Shown here piece after piece: positions 34,662 to 43,501 of a DNA stretch of 64,000 nt (its first letter is position 1; each line of letters starts with the position of its first letter). A program made the position numbers and the translations under genes. Below the pieces are notes generated by a model that made no database searches, had not been told where the DNA came from, and saw only the letters and a list, made by a program, of their open reading frames with translations. The DNA is from JBKECY01 sp047975025 (GTDB taxonomy: Bacteria > Bacillota > Clostridia > Lachnospirales > Lachnospiraceae): the NCBI GenBank assembly GCA_047975025.1, contig JBKECY010000020.1:40426-104425 (forward strand), given 5' to 3'.

Positions 34662-35792
34662 ATGGATTTTCAATATTATTTACCTGTCAATCTTTTGTTC
34701 GGAAGAGGCAAGATTGACCTCTTGGGAAGCAAGGCCCGGGAGTATGGTACGAAGGCACTGATCGTCACAGGAAAAAACAGCACTAAGAAAACAGGGCTTT
34801 TGGATAAATCCATCAGTCTGCTTGCAAAAGAAGGCGTAACCTCCATCGTATTTGATGAGGTAGAACCCAATCCTCTGACTACCACAGCGGAACATGGGGC
34901 TGCACTCGCCAGAGAGCAGGGCTGTGATTTGATTATCGGGCTTGGAGGCGGCAGTATTATGGATGCTGCCAAGGGAATTGCTTTTCTGGCAGAAAACGAT
35001 GGCGATATCAATGACTACATCTTCGGCCGTCTGCAGTCTGACAAAGCGCTTCCCAGCATCCTGGTGCCTACGACCTGCGGTACCGGAAGCGAGGGCAACT
35101 GCTTTGCAGTCCTTTCCAATCCGGTTACAAATGACAAAAAATCTCTGCGCTGCAATGCTATTATCGCAAAGCTTTCTATTGTAGATCCAGATCTTATGAT
35201 GACCATGCCGCGCAGTATTTTGGCTTCTGTTGGTTTCGATGCACTTTGCCACAATATGGAAGCTTATCTGTCACGTTCTGCGCAGCCGATTACAGATATG
35301 TTCGCATTAGAAGGCATACGCCTGCTGGGCGAGAATCTGCTCTCTGTCTATGAGAACTATGACGATACCGAGGGCTGGGAAAAGGTGGCGCTTGCCTCAA
35401 CTTTTGGCGGCATGGTCATCAACACCGCCGGTGTTACCGCCGCACATGGAATCGAACATCCTGCCAGCGGTCTGCGCAATATCGTTCATGGCGGCGGACT
35501 GTCTGCCATTACACCCGTTGTGTACGAACGCTCCATTTCACAGGCACCGGAGAAATTCGCCCGTATCTCCCAACTCTTGGGCGGTCAGGATGAACATGAC
35601 TGCGTAGCCAGACTGCGCCTGCTGATTCAAAAGCTGGGACTCCCCTCCACTTTAAGTGAACAGGGAATCAAAGCCGAAGATATTCCCTGGATGGCAGAAA
35701 ACTGCATGAAAGTATCGGTTCCAAACCTCGGCAATAATCCACAACTGTTCGAGGAAAGCGATGTACGCGAGATTTACGAAGCTGCTTTATAA
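34662..35792 (+). CDS. Iron-containing alcohol dehydrogenase
   Basis: NAD(P)H-dependent group III alcohol dehydrogenase of 376 residues, related to butanol dehydrogenases. N-terminal nucleotide-binding part with LIIGLGGGSIMDAAKGIA; C-terminal metal domain with DALCHNMEAY, AAHGIEHPASG and NIVHGGGLSAI carrying the Asp/His iron ligands. PTTCGTGSEGN is the conserved nucleotide-loop motif. AAAGGAGG precedes the ATG. It stands alone with its own promoter and a strong terminator. The substrate (primary alcohol or aldehyde) is not fixed by sequence. Confidence 0.92.
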   Translation: MDFQYYLPVNLLFGRGKIDLLGSKAREYGTKALIVTGKNSTKKTGLLDKSISLLAKEGVTSIVFDEVEPNPLTTTAEHGAALAREQGCDLIIGLGGGSIMDAAKGIAFLAENDGDINDYIFGRLQSDKALPSILVPTTCGTGSEGNCFAVLSNPVTNDKKSLRCNAIIAKLSIVDPDLMMTMPRSILASVGFDALCHNMEAYLSRSAQPITDMFALEGIRLLGENLLSVYENYDDTEGWEKVALASTFGGMVINTAGVTAAHGIEHPASGLRNIVHGGGLSAITPVVYERSISQAPEKFARISQLLGGQDEHDCVARLRLLIQKLGLPSTLSEQGIKAEDIPWMAENCMKVSVPNLGNNPQLFEESDVREIYEAAL

Positions 35793-35820
35793 CACGTATG
35801 CAAGGACGAAACGCGAGAAA

Positions 35821-35860
35821 ACACCTCCAAGACCGGAGCCCCGGTCTTGGAGGTGTTTAT
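35821..35860 (+). terminator. Strong bidirectional terminator
   Basis: ACACCTCCAAGACCGG pairs with CCGGTCTTGGAGGTGT around a 4-base loop and is followed by TTATTTT. It lies between convergent genes and can serve both the dehydrogenase and the phosphofructokinase genes. Confidence 0.92.
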
Positions 35861-35873
35861 TTTGAATAGCCAT

Positions 35874-37109
35874 TTAATCCATATTGCGGTACAGATGTCT
35901 CGGAATGCCATCCACCATGACAGGAGGCATATCGCCTTGAATCAGTGGCTGTACATAATTGATGAACTCATCTGTCACGTAGGTTCCGTCTTTGGTGACC
36001 CACTCGCGCGGCACAAGTTTTTCCACATTTGAAATCTTGTGAACATCACGCAGTGCAGAAGCACACTGGTACGGCTCGTCAGAAACTCGCTCCATAACGA
36101 CCATTTTCCCCGTATCGCCTTCGTCTGCCGCCTTGATAGCAGCACCGCCCACCTGAAACGCTTCGTTGATATCGATGCGGGACGCGCAATGGGAAGCGGC
36201 ACGCTGCAGCGTACTAAGCTCAATAGCTCTCGTCTTGCAGCCCACTTCTCCGGAAATCAAAGCTGCCAGATAGGCCGCCGTTCCGTTCAACTGCTTATGT
36301 CCAAAGGCATCCACATAATCCACGCCGCTGGCAAGCTCGCATACATAACGGCCATCTTTAATCTTGATGCCTTCCGAAAGAGCTACCACTACTGTCTTTT
36401 TCTTCTTCAGAATTTCTTTGATGCGTTTTACGAATTTGTCAACGTCGAACTCAAGCTCCGGCAGATAAATCAAATCCGGGCCTTCGCAGTCCTCACCTTG
36501 CGCCAGCGCCGCCGCACCTGTCAGCCAGCCTGCATTACGCCCCATGATTTCCACAATCGTAACAATCTCCGTATTGTACGCCAGTCCCTGTGCATCACGT
36601 ATGATTTCTTTGACAGACGTCCCGATATACTTCGCAGCACTGCCATACCCGGGGGTATGATCTGTAAGTGCCAAATCATTGTCAATCGTCTTAGGAACTC
36701 CCATGAACTTTGTTTCATGCCCTGTAAGCATTGCATAATCCGAGAGTTTTCGGATTGTATCCATGGAATCATTGCCGCCAATATAGCAGAAGCACTCAAT
36801 GTCGAGCTTATCCAGAATCGCAAAAATTCTCTCATAGATTTCTTTGTCTTCATGAATTTCAGGCAATTTATAGCGGCAGGAACCCAGATATGCCGACGGT
36901 GTCCTCTTCAAAAGTTCCACATCCAGATCGTTCTTGATATGATCTGCCAAATCAACGTATTTTTCGTCCAGCAGTCCCTGTACTCCATGCAGCATACCAT
37001 AGATTTTCTTGGCTCCGCGCTCTTTGGCCGTACGATATACGCCCGCCAAGCTTGAATTAATGGCTGCTGTCGGTCCACCGGATTGTCCTACAATAATATT
37101 TCTCTTCAT
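35874..37109 (-). CDS. 6-phosphofructokinase, probably pyrophosphate-dependent
   Basis: Phosphorylates fructose-6-phosphate in glycolysis. Length is 411 residues, longer than the 320-residue ATP-type PfkA. The donor-site motif reads GGNDS instead of GGDGS, and the active-site segment reads PKTIDND with Lys where ATP enzymes have Gly; both changes are diagnostic of the PPi-using class. Other motifs: VGQSGGPTAAINSSLAG, MGRNAGWLTGAAAL, and a C-terminal QCASALRD. The start at 37109 (MKRNIIVGQ) was preferred to 37166 on family alignment and a GGAGG upstream. A promoter is visible at 37146-37174. Confidence 0.92.
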   Translation of the reverse strand: MKRNIIVGQSGGPTAAINSSLAGVYRTAKERGAKKIYGMLHGVQGLLDEKYVDLADHIKNDLDVELLKRTPSAYLGSCRYKLPEIHEDKEIYERIFAILDKLDIECFCYIGGNDSMDTIRKLSDYAMLTGHETKFMGVPKTIDNDLALTDHTPGYGSAAKYIGTSVKEIIRDAQGLAYNTEIVTIVEIMGRNAGWLTGAAALAQGEDCEGPDLIYLPELEFDVDKFVKRIKEILKKKKTVVVALSEGIKIKDGRYVCELASGVDYVDAFGHKQLNGTAAYLAALISGEVGCKTRAIELSTLQRAASHCASRIDINEAFQVGGAAIKAADEGDTGKMVVMERVSDEPYQCASALRDVHKISNVEKLVPREWVTKDGTYVTDEFINYVQPLIQGDMPPVMVDGIPRHLYRNMD

Positions 37110-37145
37110 ACCACTTTCAACCTCCGTTTTAATCACTTTCTCACT

Positions 37146-37174
37146 ATGGTATGAGAAATAGCACAAAATGTCAA
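37146..37174 (-). promoter_or_regulatory. Promoter of the phosphofructokinase gene
   Basis: On the minus strand TTGACA and TACCAT are spaced 17 bp apart upstream of the start codon. The -10 box is weak. Confidence 0.6.
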
Positions 37175-37255
37175 GGAATATTAGAGTAAAATTGGTTAAA
37201 TTTAGTCGAGTTCATCCTTTTCGAATATTCTTTGCCTCTTTCACAACTGTCCGGC

Positions 37256-37948
37256 TCAGTGTTTCTGTCCATAGTACGCATTCGCACCATGCTTTCTAAA
37301 ATAGTGTTTATCTTTGAGAGCATCGGGCGCCGGTTGTACCCGCGGGTTGATGCTTTCACAGCGAAGTGCCATCTTGGCCACTTCTTCGACAACGACGGCA
37401 TTGTGCACCGCCTCAAATGGGTCTTTGCCCCAGGCAAAGGGCCCATGATTCTTGCAAAGCACAGCCGGAACAGCCATATAATCCTTGTCCTTGAAGTAGT
37501 CTGCAATCAAAAGACCGGTATTCTTCTCATACTCTTCCGCAATTTCTTCCCGGGTCAGGCAGCGCACACAGGGCACCTCTCCATAAAAGTAATCGGCCTG
37601 TGTCGTACCGTAGCATGGAATCGAGCGGCCTGCCTGTGCCCAGCTGGTAGCCCAGGAGGAATGTGTATGTACAATACCGCCAATCTTGGGAAATGCCTTA
37701 TATAGCTCCACATGTGTTGCTGTATCTGAGGAAGGCTGGAAGGGACCTTCCACTTGTTTCCCCTCCAGATCAACAACAGACATGGCTTCGGGGGTCAGTG
37801 ACTCATACTCCACACCGCTTGGTTTGATTACAAATAACCCACTGGAAATATCATAGGCACTGACGTTGCCCCATGTAAAGGTGACCAGCGCATATTTGGG
37901 CAGCAGCATGTTCGCTTCGTATACCTTTTGTTTAAGTTCTTCGAGCAT
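37256..37948 (-). CDS. araD: L-ribulose-5-phosphate 4-epimerase
   Basis: Converts L-ribulose-5-phosphate to D-xylulose-5-phosphate, the last step of the L-arabinose route. Class II aldolase fold of 230 residues: FTWGNVSAYD and KPSGVEYESLTPE near the N-terminus, HTHSSWATSWAQAG with the zinc His pair, and CKNHGPFAWGKDPFEAVHNAVVVEEVA. It begins 2 bp after araB. It is the last gene of the arabinose operon; no convincing terminator follows it before the phosphofructokinase promoter. Confidence 0.95.
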   Translation of the reverse strand: MLEELKQKVYEANMLLPKYALVTFTWGNVSAYDISSGLFVIKPSGVEYESLTPEAMSVVDLEGKQVEGPFQPSSDTATHVELYKAFPKIGGIVHTHSSWATSWAQAGRSIPCYGTTQADYFYGEVPCVRCLTREEIAEEYEKNTGLLIADYFKDKDYMAVPAVLCKNHGPFAWGKDPFEAVHNAVVVEEVAKMALRCESINPRVQPAPDALKDKHYFRKHGANAYYGQKH

Positions 37949-37950
37949 AC

Positions 37951-39627
37951 TTAACCCTCCTTTCGAACTTCCGCTTTGATTCGCTTCAAACGTTTCATAA
38001 CATCGTTTTCTCCACGCCCGAAATAATCGTGCAGCAGCTTGAACTCCGCAAAAATTCTTTCGTATTGTCTGACATTGGCAGCAATTGGCTTATACGTTTC
38101 TTCCTCAACCTTTCCCATAACCGCCGCTGCCTCGACAATCGAATCATAGCCGCCGGCTGCCGCACCTGCTGCAACTGCACCAAACATGGCCGAGCCAAGC
38201 GCCGGTGTCTGATCCGAAGCTCCGATAAAGATTTCTTTGTTCATTACATCCGCATAAATCTGCATCATCATAGGATTTTTCTTGGAAATTCCGCCGCAGG
38301 CATATAGTTCTTCTACGGCTACACCGCTTTCCTCAAACGTATCAACAATAACTTTTTTTCCAAAAGCCGTTGCTTCGATTAGGCTTCTGTACATCTCTTC
38401 CGGCTTGGTCGTAAGCGTCATCCCCAGCATAAGCCCCGTAAGATCTGTATCCACCAGGCAGGAACGATTGCCATTCCACCAGTCCAGTGCCAGAAGGCCG
38501 CTTTCTCCGACTTTTAGCTTCTCTGCTTTTTCAGTCAGCAGCTGGTGAATGTTAATACCCTGCTCTTCGGCCTGTACATAGTATGACTCCGGCACACAGT
38601 TCTTAACAAACCATTCAAAATGGTCACCGACGCAGGACTGTCCGGCTTCATAGCCAAAGAACCCTGGCAGTACACCATCCTCTACCACGCCACACATGCC
38701 CGGAACTATTTTTTCCTCTGTTGCGCACATAATATCGCAGGTCGAAGTGCCGATGATCATGAGCATCTTGTTCGGCCCCGTAATTCCGACGGCCGGGACA
38801 GACACATGTGCGTCCACATTGCCCACAGCAACCGCCGTGCCGGGGCGAAGTCCGGTAAGCTCTGCCATCTCTTCTGTGATTTCACCGGCTTTAGCGCCCT
38901 GCGGAAGTATGTTGGTGCTTAATTTTTCCTGTACCACATGCTCCAGACGCGTGTCCAGCGCTTTAAAAAACGCATCTGAGGGATACCCCTCTCTCTTATT
39001 CCACATAGCCTTATAACCGGCTGTACAGCTATTGCGCACATAGGCGCCGGTCATCTGCATCGTGACCCAGTCGGCCGCTTCCATAAAGCACTCGGTCTGT
39101 GCGTAGATGTGCGGTGCTTCATCCAGAATCTGCATAATCTTAGGGATCATCCATTCCGAAGAGATCTTACCTCCATACCGCCCCAGAAACGCTTCTCCTC
39201 GTTCCTCGGCTATACGGTTTAATTTATTGGCTTCATACTGCGCCGCATGATGCTTCCAGAGCTTAAGCCAGGCATGCGGATCACTTTTTAAATCCTCTCT
39301 AAAGCATAAGGGCTGACCGGCCGCATCGACCGGCAGCATGGTGCAGGCTGTAAAATCAATAGAAATCCCAATAACATCTGACGCCGCAACTGCACTTTGA
39401 GCTAAGACCGAGGGGATTGTTTCCCGCAGAACTTCAATATAGTCCGCCGGATGCTCCAGTGCCCAGTCCGGGGGAAGCTTCGTATGATCCGGCAGGTACT
39501 CTTCCATCACGCCATGCGTATATACCTTGGTTGCCTGTGCAACGATATCACCATTCTTAACATTGACGAGCACAGCTCTTCCTGATTGTGTACCATAATC
39601 TACACCAATCGCATATTTTTTCTCCAT
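37951..39627 (-). CDS. araB: Ribulokinase
   Basis: Phosphorylates L-ribulose with ATP. FGGY-family kinase of 558 residues, normal for AraB. It has IGVDYGTQSGRAVLVNVKNGD at the N-terminus, ISIDFTACTMLPVD, and C-terminal CGGISKKNPMMMQIYADVMNKEIFIGASDQTPALGSAMFGAVAAG. GAGGAGG precedes the ATG. It follows araA by 42 bp and precedes araD by 2 bp. Confidence 0.96.
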   Translation of the reverse strand: MEKKYAIGVDYGTQSGRAVLVNVKNGDIVAQATKVYTHGVMEEYLPDHTKLPPDWALEHPADYIEVLRETIPSVLAQSAVAASDVIGISIDFTACTMLPVDAAGQPLCFREDLKSDPHAWLKLWKHHAAQYEANKLNRIAEERGEAFLGRYGGKISSEWMIPKIMQILDEAPHIYAQTECFMEAADWVTMQMTGAYVRNSCTAGYKAMWNKREGYPSDAFFKALDTRLEHVVQEKLSTNILPQGAKAGEITEEMAELTGLRPGTAVAVGNVDAHVSVPAVGITGPNKMLMIIGTSTCDIMCATEEKIVPGMCGVVEDGVLPGFFGYEAGQSCVGDHFEWFVKNCVPESYYVQAEEQGINIHQLLTEKAEKLKVGESGLLALDWWNGNRSCLVDTDLTGLMLGMTLTTKPEEMYRSLIEATAFGKKVIVDTFEESGVAVEELYACGGISKKNPMMMQIYADVMNKEIFIGASDQTPALGSAMFGAVAAGAAAGGYDSIVEAAAVMGKVEEETYKPIAANVRQYERIFAEFKLLHDYFGRGENDVMKRLKRIKAEVRKEG

Positions 39628-39669
39628 TTTCTACCTCCTCGTATACGTTATCTGCAACAAATTATGAAT

Positions 39670-41169
39670 TTATTTTCGATAGTATACCTCTGCGAGGCGG
39701 AGATCCTTTTTCAAAGAACGCAAATCTGTCTGGTGATCGATAAAAACAGTTTCAATGCCCATAGCCTCGCCCCAGTCACCAATTTGCTCGGCGCTTAAGT
39801 CATAGGTAAAGGCGGTATGATGTGCACCGCCTGCATAAATCCAGGCTTCTGCACCCGTTTTTAGATTCGGCCGCGGCGTCCAAAACGCAGTTGCCACAGG
39901 CAGATGCGGCATTGCCTGGGGTGTTTTCTTGCAATCCACCTCATTAATGATCAGACGGAAACGGTCTCCCAGATCAATGAGCGAAGTGGCTACTCCCTGT
40001 CCCTCCTTGGCCGTAAATACCAGGCGGGCCGGATCTTCCCGATTTCCCATCGACAATGGATTCACACGTACTGCAATCGGACCGTCTGCGATGGAGGGGC
40101 AGATTTCGAGCATATGCGCCTGCAGTATCCCCTCGCTTCCCGGTACCAGATTGTATGTGTAATCCTCCAAGAAAGAGGTCCCCTTGGGCTGCTCAATACC
40201 GGCCGTCATCACTTTCATCAGGCGTACAAAGGCCGCTGTCTTCCAGTCACCTTCTCCGCCAAACCCATAGCCTTTTTGCATCAACCGCTGTATGGCCAGA
40301 CCCGGCAGCTGTTTTAATCCGCCTAAGTCTCCGAAATGGGTCACAATCGCATGATAGTTCTTCTCGGTCAGAAACTTCTCGAACCCGATCTCTATGGCTG
40401 CCTGTACCGCAATGTGCGCCCGCAATTCGGACGCATCCCTGCCGTCTGCCATAATGTTGTAAAGACTGTAATATTCTTCGACCAGAGCCTCGGTATCTCC
40501 GGGAGATACATCCTGCACGTACTGCGTAATCTCGTTGACCGGATATGCATCCACTTCCCAGCCGAACTTAATCTGTGCTTCTACCTTGTCGCCTTCTGTT
40601 ACCGCGACATTACGCATATTGTCTGCGATGCGCAGCACACGTATATGGCTGCTTTCCATAATGCCAAGCGCCGTACGCGCCCAAGAACCAATCTGCTCTT
40701 GTACATGGGAATCTCCCCAGAATCCGGCAATCACTTTCCTCTCAATGCCCATACGGGAGACAATATGTCCAAATTCCCGGTCGCCATGGGCTGACTGGTT
40801 TTCATTCATAAAATCCATATCGATCGTATCATAGGGGATTTCCTGATTGAATTGCGTGTGCAGATGCAAGAGTGGTTTTCTGAATTCCTGCAGTCCTAAG
40901 ATCCAGGATTTTGAAGGCGAAAATGTATGCATCCAGGTAATAACCCCTATGCAATCCGGATCATTATTAGCTTCATTAAAGGTACGACGAATCACTTCAT
41001 TCGTAATTAATGTCGGCTTCCAGACGATTTCAAACGGAATTTTTCCAGACTTATTAAGCTGCTCCACAATCACTTTTGAATGTTCGGCAACGTTTAGCAA
41101 ACATGCTTCGCCATACAGATCCTGAGATCCTGTGCAAAACCATATCGTATATGTATTTGATTTTTTCAT
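39670..41169 (-). CDS. araA: L-arabinose isomerase
   Basis: Converts L-arabinose to L-ribulose; 499 residues, the family norm. Recognisable segments: FCTGSQDLYGEACL at the N-terminus, WMHTFSPSKSWILGL, LLHLHTQFNQEIPYDTIDMDFMNENQSAHGDREFG, and GFGGEGDWKTAAFVR with the metal-site Glu. A final GGAHHTAFTYDLS stretch holds further conserved His. AGGAGGGC precedes the ATG. It follows the araR gene by 38 bp. Confidence 0.97.
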   Translation of the reverse strand: MKKSNTYTIWFCTGSQDLYGEACLLNVAEHSKVIVEQLNKSGKIPFEIVWKPTLITNEVIRRTFNEANNDPDCIGVITWMHTFSPSKSWILGLQEFRKPLLHLHTQFNQEIPYDTIDMDFMNENQSAHGDREFGHIVSRMGIERKVIAGFWGDSHVQEQIGSWARTALGIMESSHIRVLRIADNMRNVAVTEGDKVEAQIKFGWEVDAYPVNEITQYVQDVSPGDTEALVEEYYSLYNIMADGRDASELRAHIAVQAAIEIGFEKFLTEKNYHAIVTHFGDLGGLKQLPGLAIQRLMQKGYGFGGEGDWKTAAFVRLMKVMTAGIEQPKGTSFLEDYTYNLVPGSEGILQAHMLEICPSIADGPIAVRVNPLSMGNREDPARLVFTAKEGQGVATSLIDLGDRFRLIINEVDCKKTPQAMPHLPVATAFWTPRPNLKTGAEAWIYAGGAHHTAFTYDLSAEQIGDWGEAMGIETVFIDHQTDLRSLKKDLRLAEVYYRK

Positions 41170-41207
41170 AGCTTTGTAAAGCCCTCCTGTGCCAGTGTTC
41201 GTTCTAC

Positions 41208-42293
41208 TTATAAGAACAGCACAGAATCACGTTCGACGAGTTTGGTCTCAAACTCATAATTGGCGTCGAATGACGGATCTTCAATCCTCCGAATCAGATT
41301 TTCTGCTGTTCTCTCACCAAGCTTTTTGGAAGGATGAATAATGGAAGTAAGCGGGGTCTTGTTCAGTTCTGCCAGCTCCGAGTTGTCAATACTTACAATG
41401 GAAAGGACCTCGGGAATACGTATATCCTCCTGCAGACACAGTTTTGTCAGATTATGTGCAACAACATCGTTATAGCAGATACACGCGGAACAGCCTTTCA
41501 GTCTTCCTAAAATTCGATCCTTGCTAAGCTCAAATTCTCTTTGCTCTTCTGTATCTATCCATATGACCTTTTTTTCATTCAGCTTCAAACCGTTTTGACA
41601 CAGTGCCTCATAGTAACCGCTAAAGCGTCTCGGGCCTTGTCCGTCATCTGCTTTGAATATTCCTCCGATTTCTGTATGGCCATGATCAATCAGGTATTTT
41701 GCCGCCACATAGCCGGCTTGTACATCGTTGATCGACACGTGCGGAATATCCATATTCGTATAAAAGCTGTTAAAAAACACAATCGGTATATTGCGTTCTA
41801 TAATTTGGTCATAGTATGTTCTGTTAGGGTTTGGCAGACCGCTCATGGTCGGCTCTATGATCAGACCGGCCATATTCGGCCCTGCCAGTATTTTCTTCAA
41901 AATATTTCTCTCTGTTTCAAACTGATTGTGCGTAAACACAATCTGTATATCCCATCCACCTCTGGCGAGCACTTTTTCCATGCCCTGAATCGTACTTGAG
42001 AATATGTAGGAATTCACATAGGTACTGATAATCATAATCGTTCGCGATTTCTCAGTCGAATAGACTATGGGGTCATTCTCGCGGACATAGCTGCCGCTGC
42101 CCTGGATGCTCTCTATTTTCCCTTCATTTTCCAATATGCTGAATGCGTGACGAACTGTCTGACGGCTCACGCCAAACCTGGAAGCTACCTCGAATTCGGA
42201 TTCTAACTTATCCTTCGGCTGTAATTCATTTGCTGCAATTCTTTCGTTGATCCAATCCACAATTATCTGATACTTCCTGGTTGCTTTTGCCAT
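41208..42293 (-). CDS. araR: Arabinose-responsive repressor AraR (GntR-LacI chimera)
   Basis: Regulator of 361 residues with an N-terminal GntR winged helix (YQIIVDWINERIAANELQPKDKLESEFEVASRFGVSRQTVRHAFSIL) and a C-terminal LacI/PBP1-type effector domain (IMIISTYVNSYIFSSTIQGMEKVL ... LTSIIHPSKKLGERTAENLI). This is the AraR architecture. The ATG at 42293 with AGGTGA upstream was chosen over 42317. The gene lies between the transporter and araA and so is likely autoregulated by the operon promoter at about 46380. Confidence 0.92.
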   Translation of the reverse strand: MAKATRKYQIIVDWINERIAANELQPKDKLESEFEVASRFGVSRQTVRHAFSILENEGKIESIQGSGSYVRENDPIVYSTEKSRTIMIISTYVNSYIFSSTIQGMEKVLARGGWDIQIVFTHNQFETERNILKKILAGPNMAGLIIEPTMSGLPNPNRTYYDQIIERNIPIVFFNSFYTNMDIPHVSINDVQAGYVAAKYLIDHGHTEIGGIFKADDGQGPRRFSGYYEALCQNGLKLNEKKVIWIDTEEQREFELSKDRILGRLKGCSACICYNDVVAHNLTKLCLQEDIRIPEVLSIVSIDNSELAELNKTPLTSIIHPSKKLGERTAENLIRRIEDPSFDANYEFETKLVERDSVLFL

Positions 42294-42327
42294 CTCATCA
42301 CCTATGCATATGTGCATTTATCCTTAA

Positions 42328-43497
42328 TTAGTTTTTCTTCTGCTTGGTCAGCACATCCAGTGTAACAGCACCTAAAAGCACGATGCCTTTTACCACTTTC
42401 TGGATATCCGTAGACCAGCCGATCATTGACATTCCATTATTAAGGATTCCCATTACGAATGCACCGACCACAGCACCGATAATTGTACCGATACCGCCGG
42501 CCGCAGCCGCTCCGCCGATATAGCAGGCACCAATTGCATCCAGCTCAAAGCCATCACCGGCTTTGGGTGTTGCCGAAGCATTTCTTGCTGAAAGCACGAT
42601 ACCTGCTACCGCCGCCAGCACACCCATATTGACGTAGATCCAGAAGAATACCTTTTTGGTATTAATACCGGAGAGCCTTGCTGCTTTTTCGTTACCGCCC
42701 AGAGCATATATCTGCCGGCCGGCTACGGTCTTGCTCGTAATGAACTGATAGATACCCACCAGTATGGCCATTAGGAGCAGCTGAATCGGAATCCCATTGT
42801 ATTGACCTAAACTATAAAAGAAAAACCACACAATTGCAAGTATTACCACAAGCTTTATGACAGTTTGCCAAGGTGTTACATTGGGAAATCCGTATTTTCG
42901 ATTCACTTTGACGGTTCTAAGCTCTGAGATAATGACCAGAGCCGTCACCACAATCGCCACGCCGATGCAGACCAGATCAAGTGTCCCATCTCCCCAGAAA
43001 ATCTTGTAAGTCGGGAGGAAGCCTGCGCCAATAGCCGTATAGCCTTCCGGCAGCGGTCCTTTGGTCTGTGCCTGCAAAACCGTATAGGTAAGTCCGCGTC
43101 CCATCAGCATTGTGGCAAGCGTCACTACAAAAGGCGGGATTCCCAAAAAGGCAATGAAGAATCCGGCAAACACTCCTGAGATCAGACCAACGACGAGTGC
43201 CGCCAAAAAGGCGATTGGTATGGGAAGCCCCATATCCACTACCAGAATTGCTGCCGAGGCACCCGCCAAAGCCACAATGGATCCGACACCCAAATCGATG
43301 TTACCTGTAAGTACGCACAACAGCATGCCGGTCGCCAGAATGACTACGTATCCGTTCTGCATAATCAGATTGTTAATATTTGTCGGGGTCGCGTTCTTGC
43401 CGCCGGACAATATGTAAAACAGTAAAAATATGATGATCAGGGCACCGATCATTCCATATTGCTTTAAATCCAGATGTATTGTTTTCTTTTGCTCCAT
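42328..43497 (-). CDS. Multiple-sugar ABC transporter permease (GguB/XylH class)
   Basis: CUT2 permease of 389 residues, longer than RbsC because of inserted segments. It has GNIDLGVGSIVALAGASAAIL, GIPPFVVTLATMLMGRGLTYTV, QIYALGGNEKAARLSGINTKKV and DAIGACYIGGAAAAGGIGTIIGAVVG. Length and motifs fit the GguB branch that works with ChvE-like receptors. It lies between its ATPase and araR. Substrate is inferred to be L-arabinose from operon context. Confidence 0.9.
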   Translation of the reverse strand: MEQKKTIHLDLKQYGMIGALIIIFLLFYILSGGKNATPTNINNLIMQNGYVVILATGMLLCVLTGNIDLGVGSIVALAGASAAILVVDMGLPIPIAFLAALVVGLISGVFAGFFIAFLGIPPFVVTLATMLMGRGLTYTVLQAQTKGPLPEGYTAIGAGFLPTYKIFWGDGTLDLVCIGVAIVVTALVIISELRTVKVNRKYGFPNVTPWQTVIKLVVILAIVWFFFYSLGQYNGIPIQLLLMAILVGIYQFITSKTVAGRQIYALGGNEKAARLSGINTKKVFFWIYVNMGVLAAVAGIVLSARNASATPKAGDGFELDAIGACYIGGAAAAGGIGTIIGAVVGAFVMGILNNGMSMIGWSTDIQKVVKGIVLLGAVTLDVLTKQKKN

Positions 43498-43501
43498 TTT
43501 C

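Noticed and set aside
36039..37055. Long plus-strand open frame of 338 codons opposite the phosphofructokinase gene
   Set aside because: It is antisense to a clear family member, has no recognisable motif and no ribosome-binding site.
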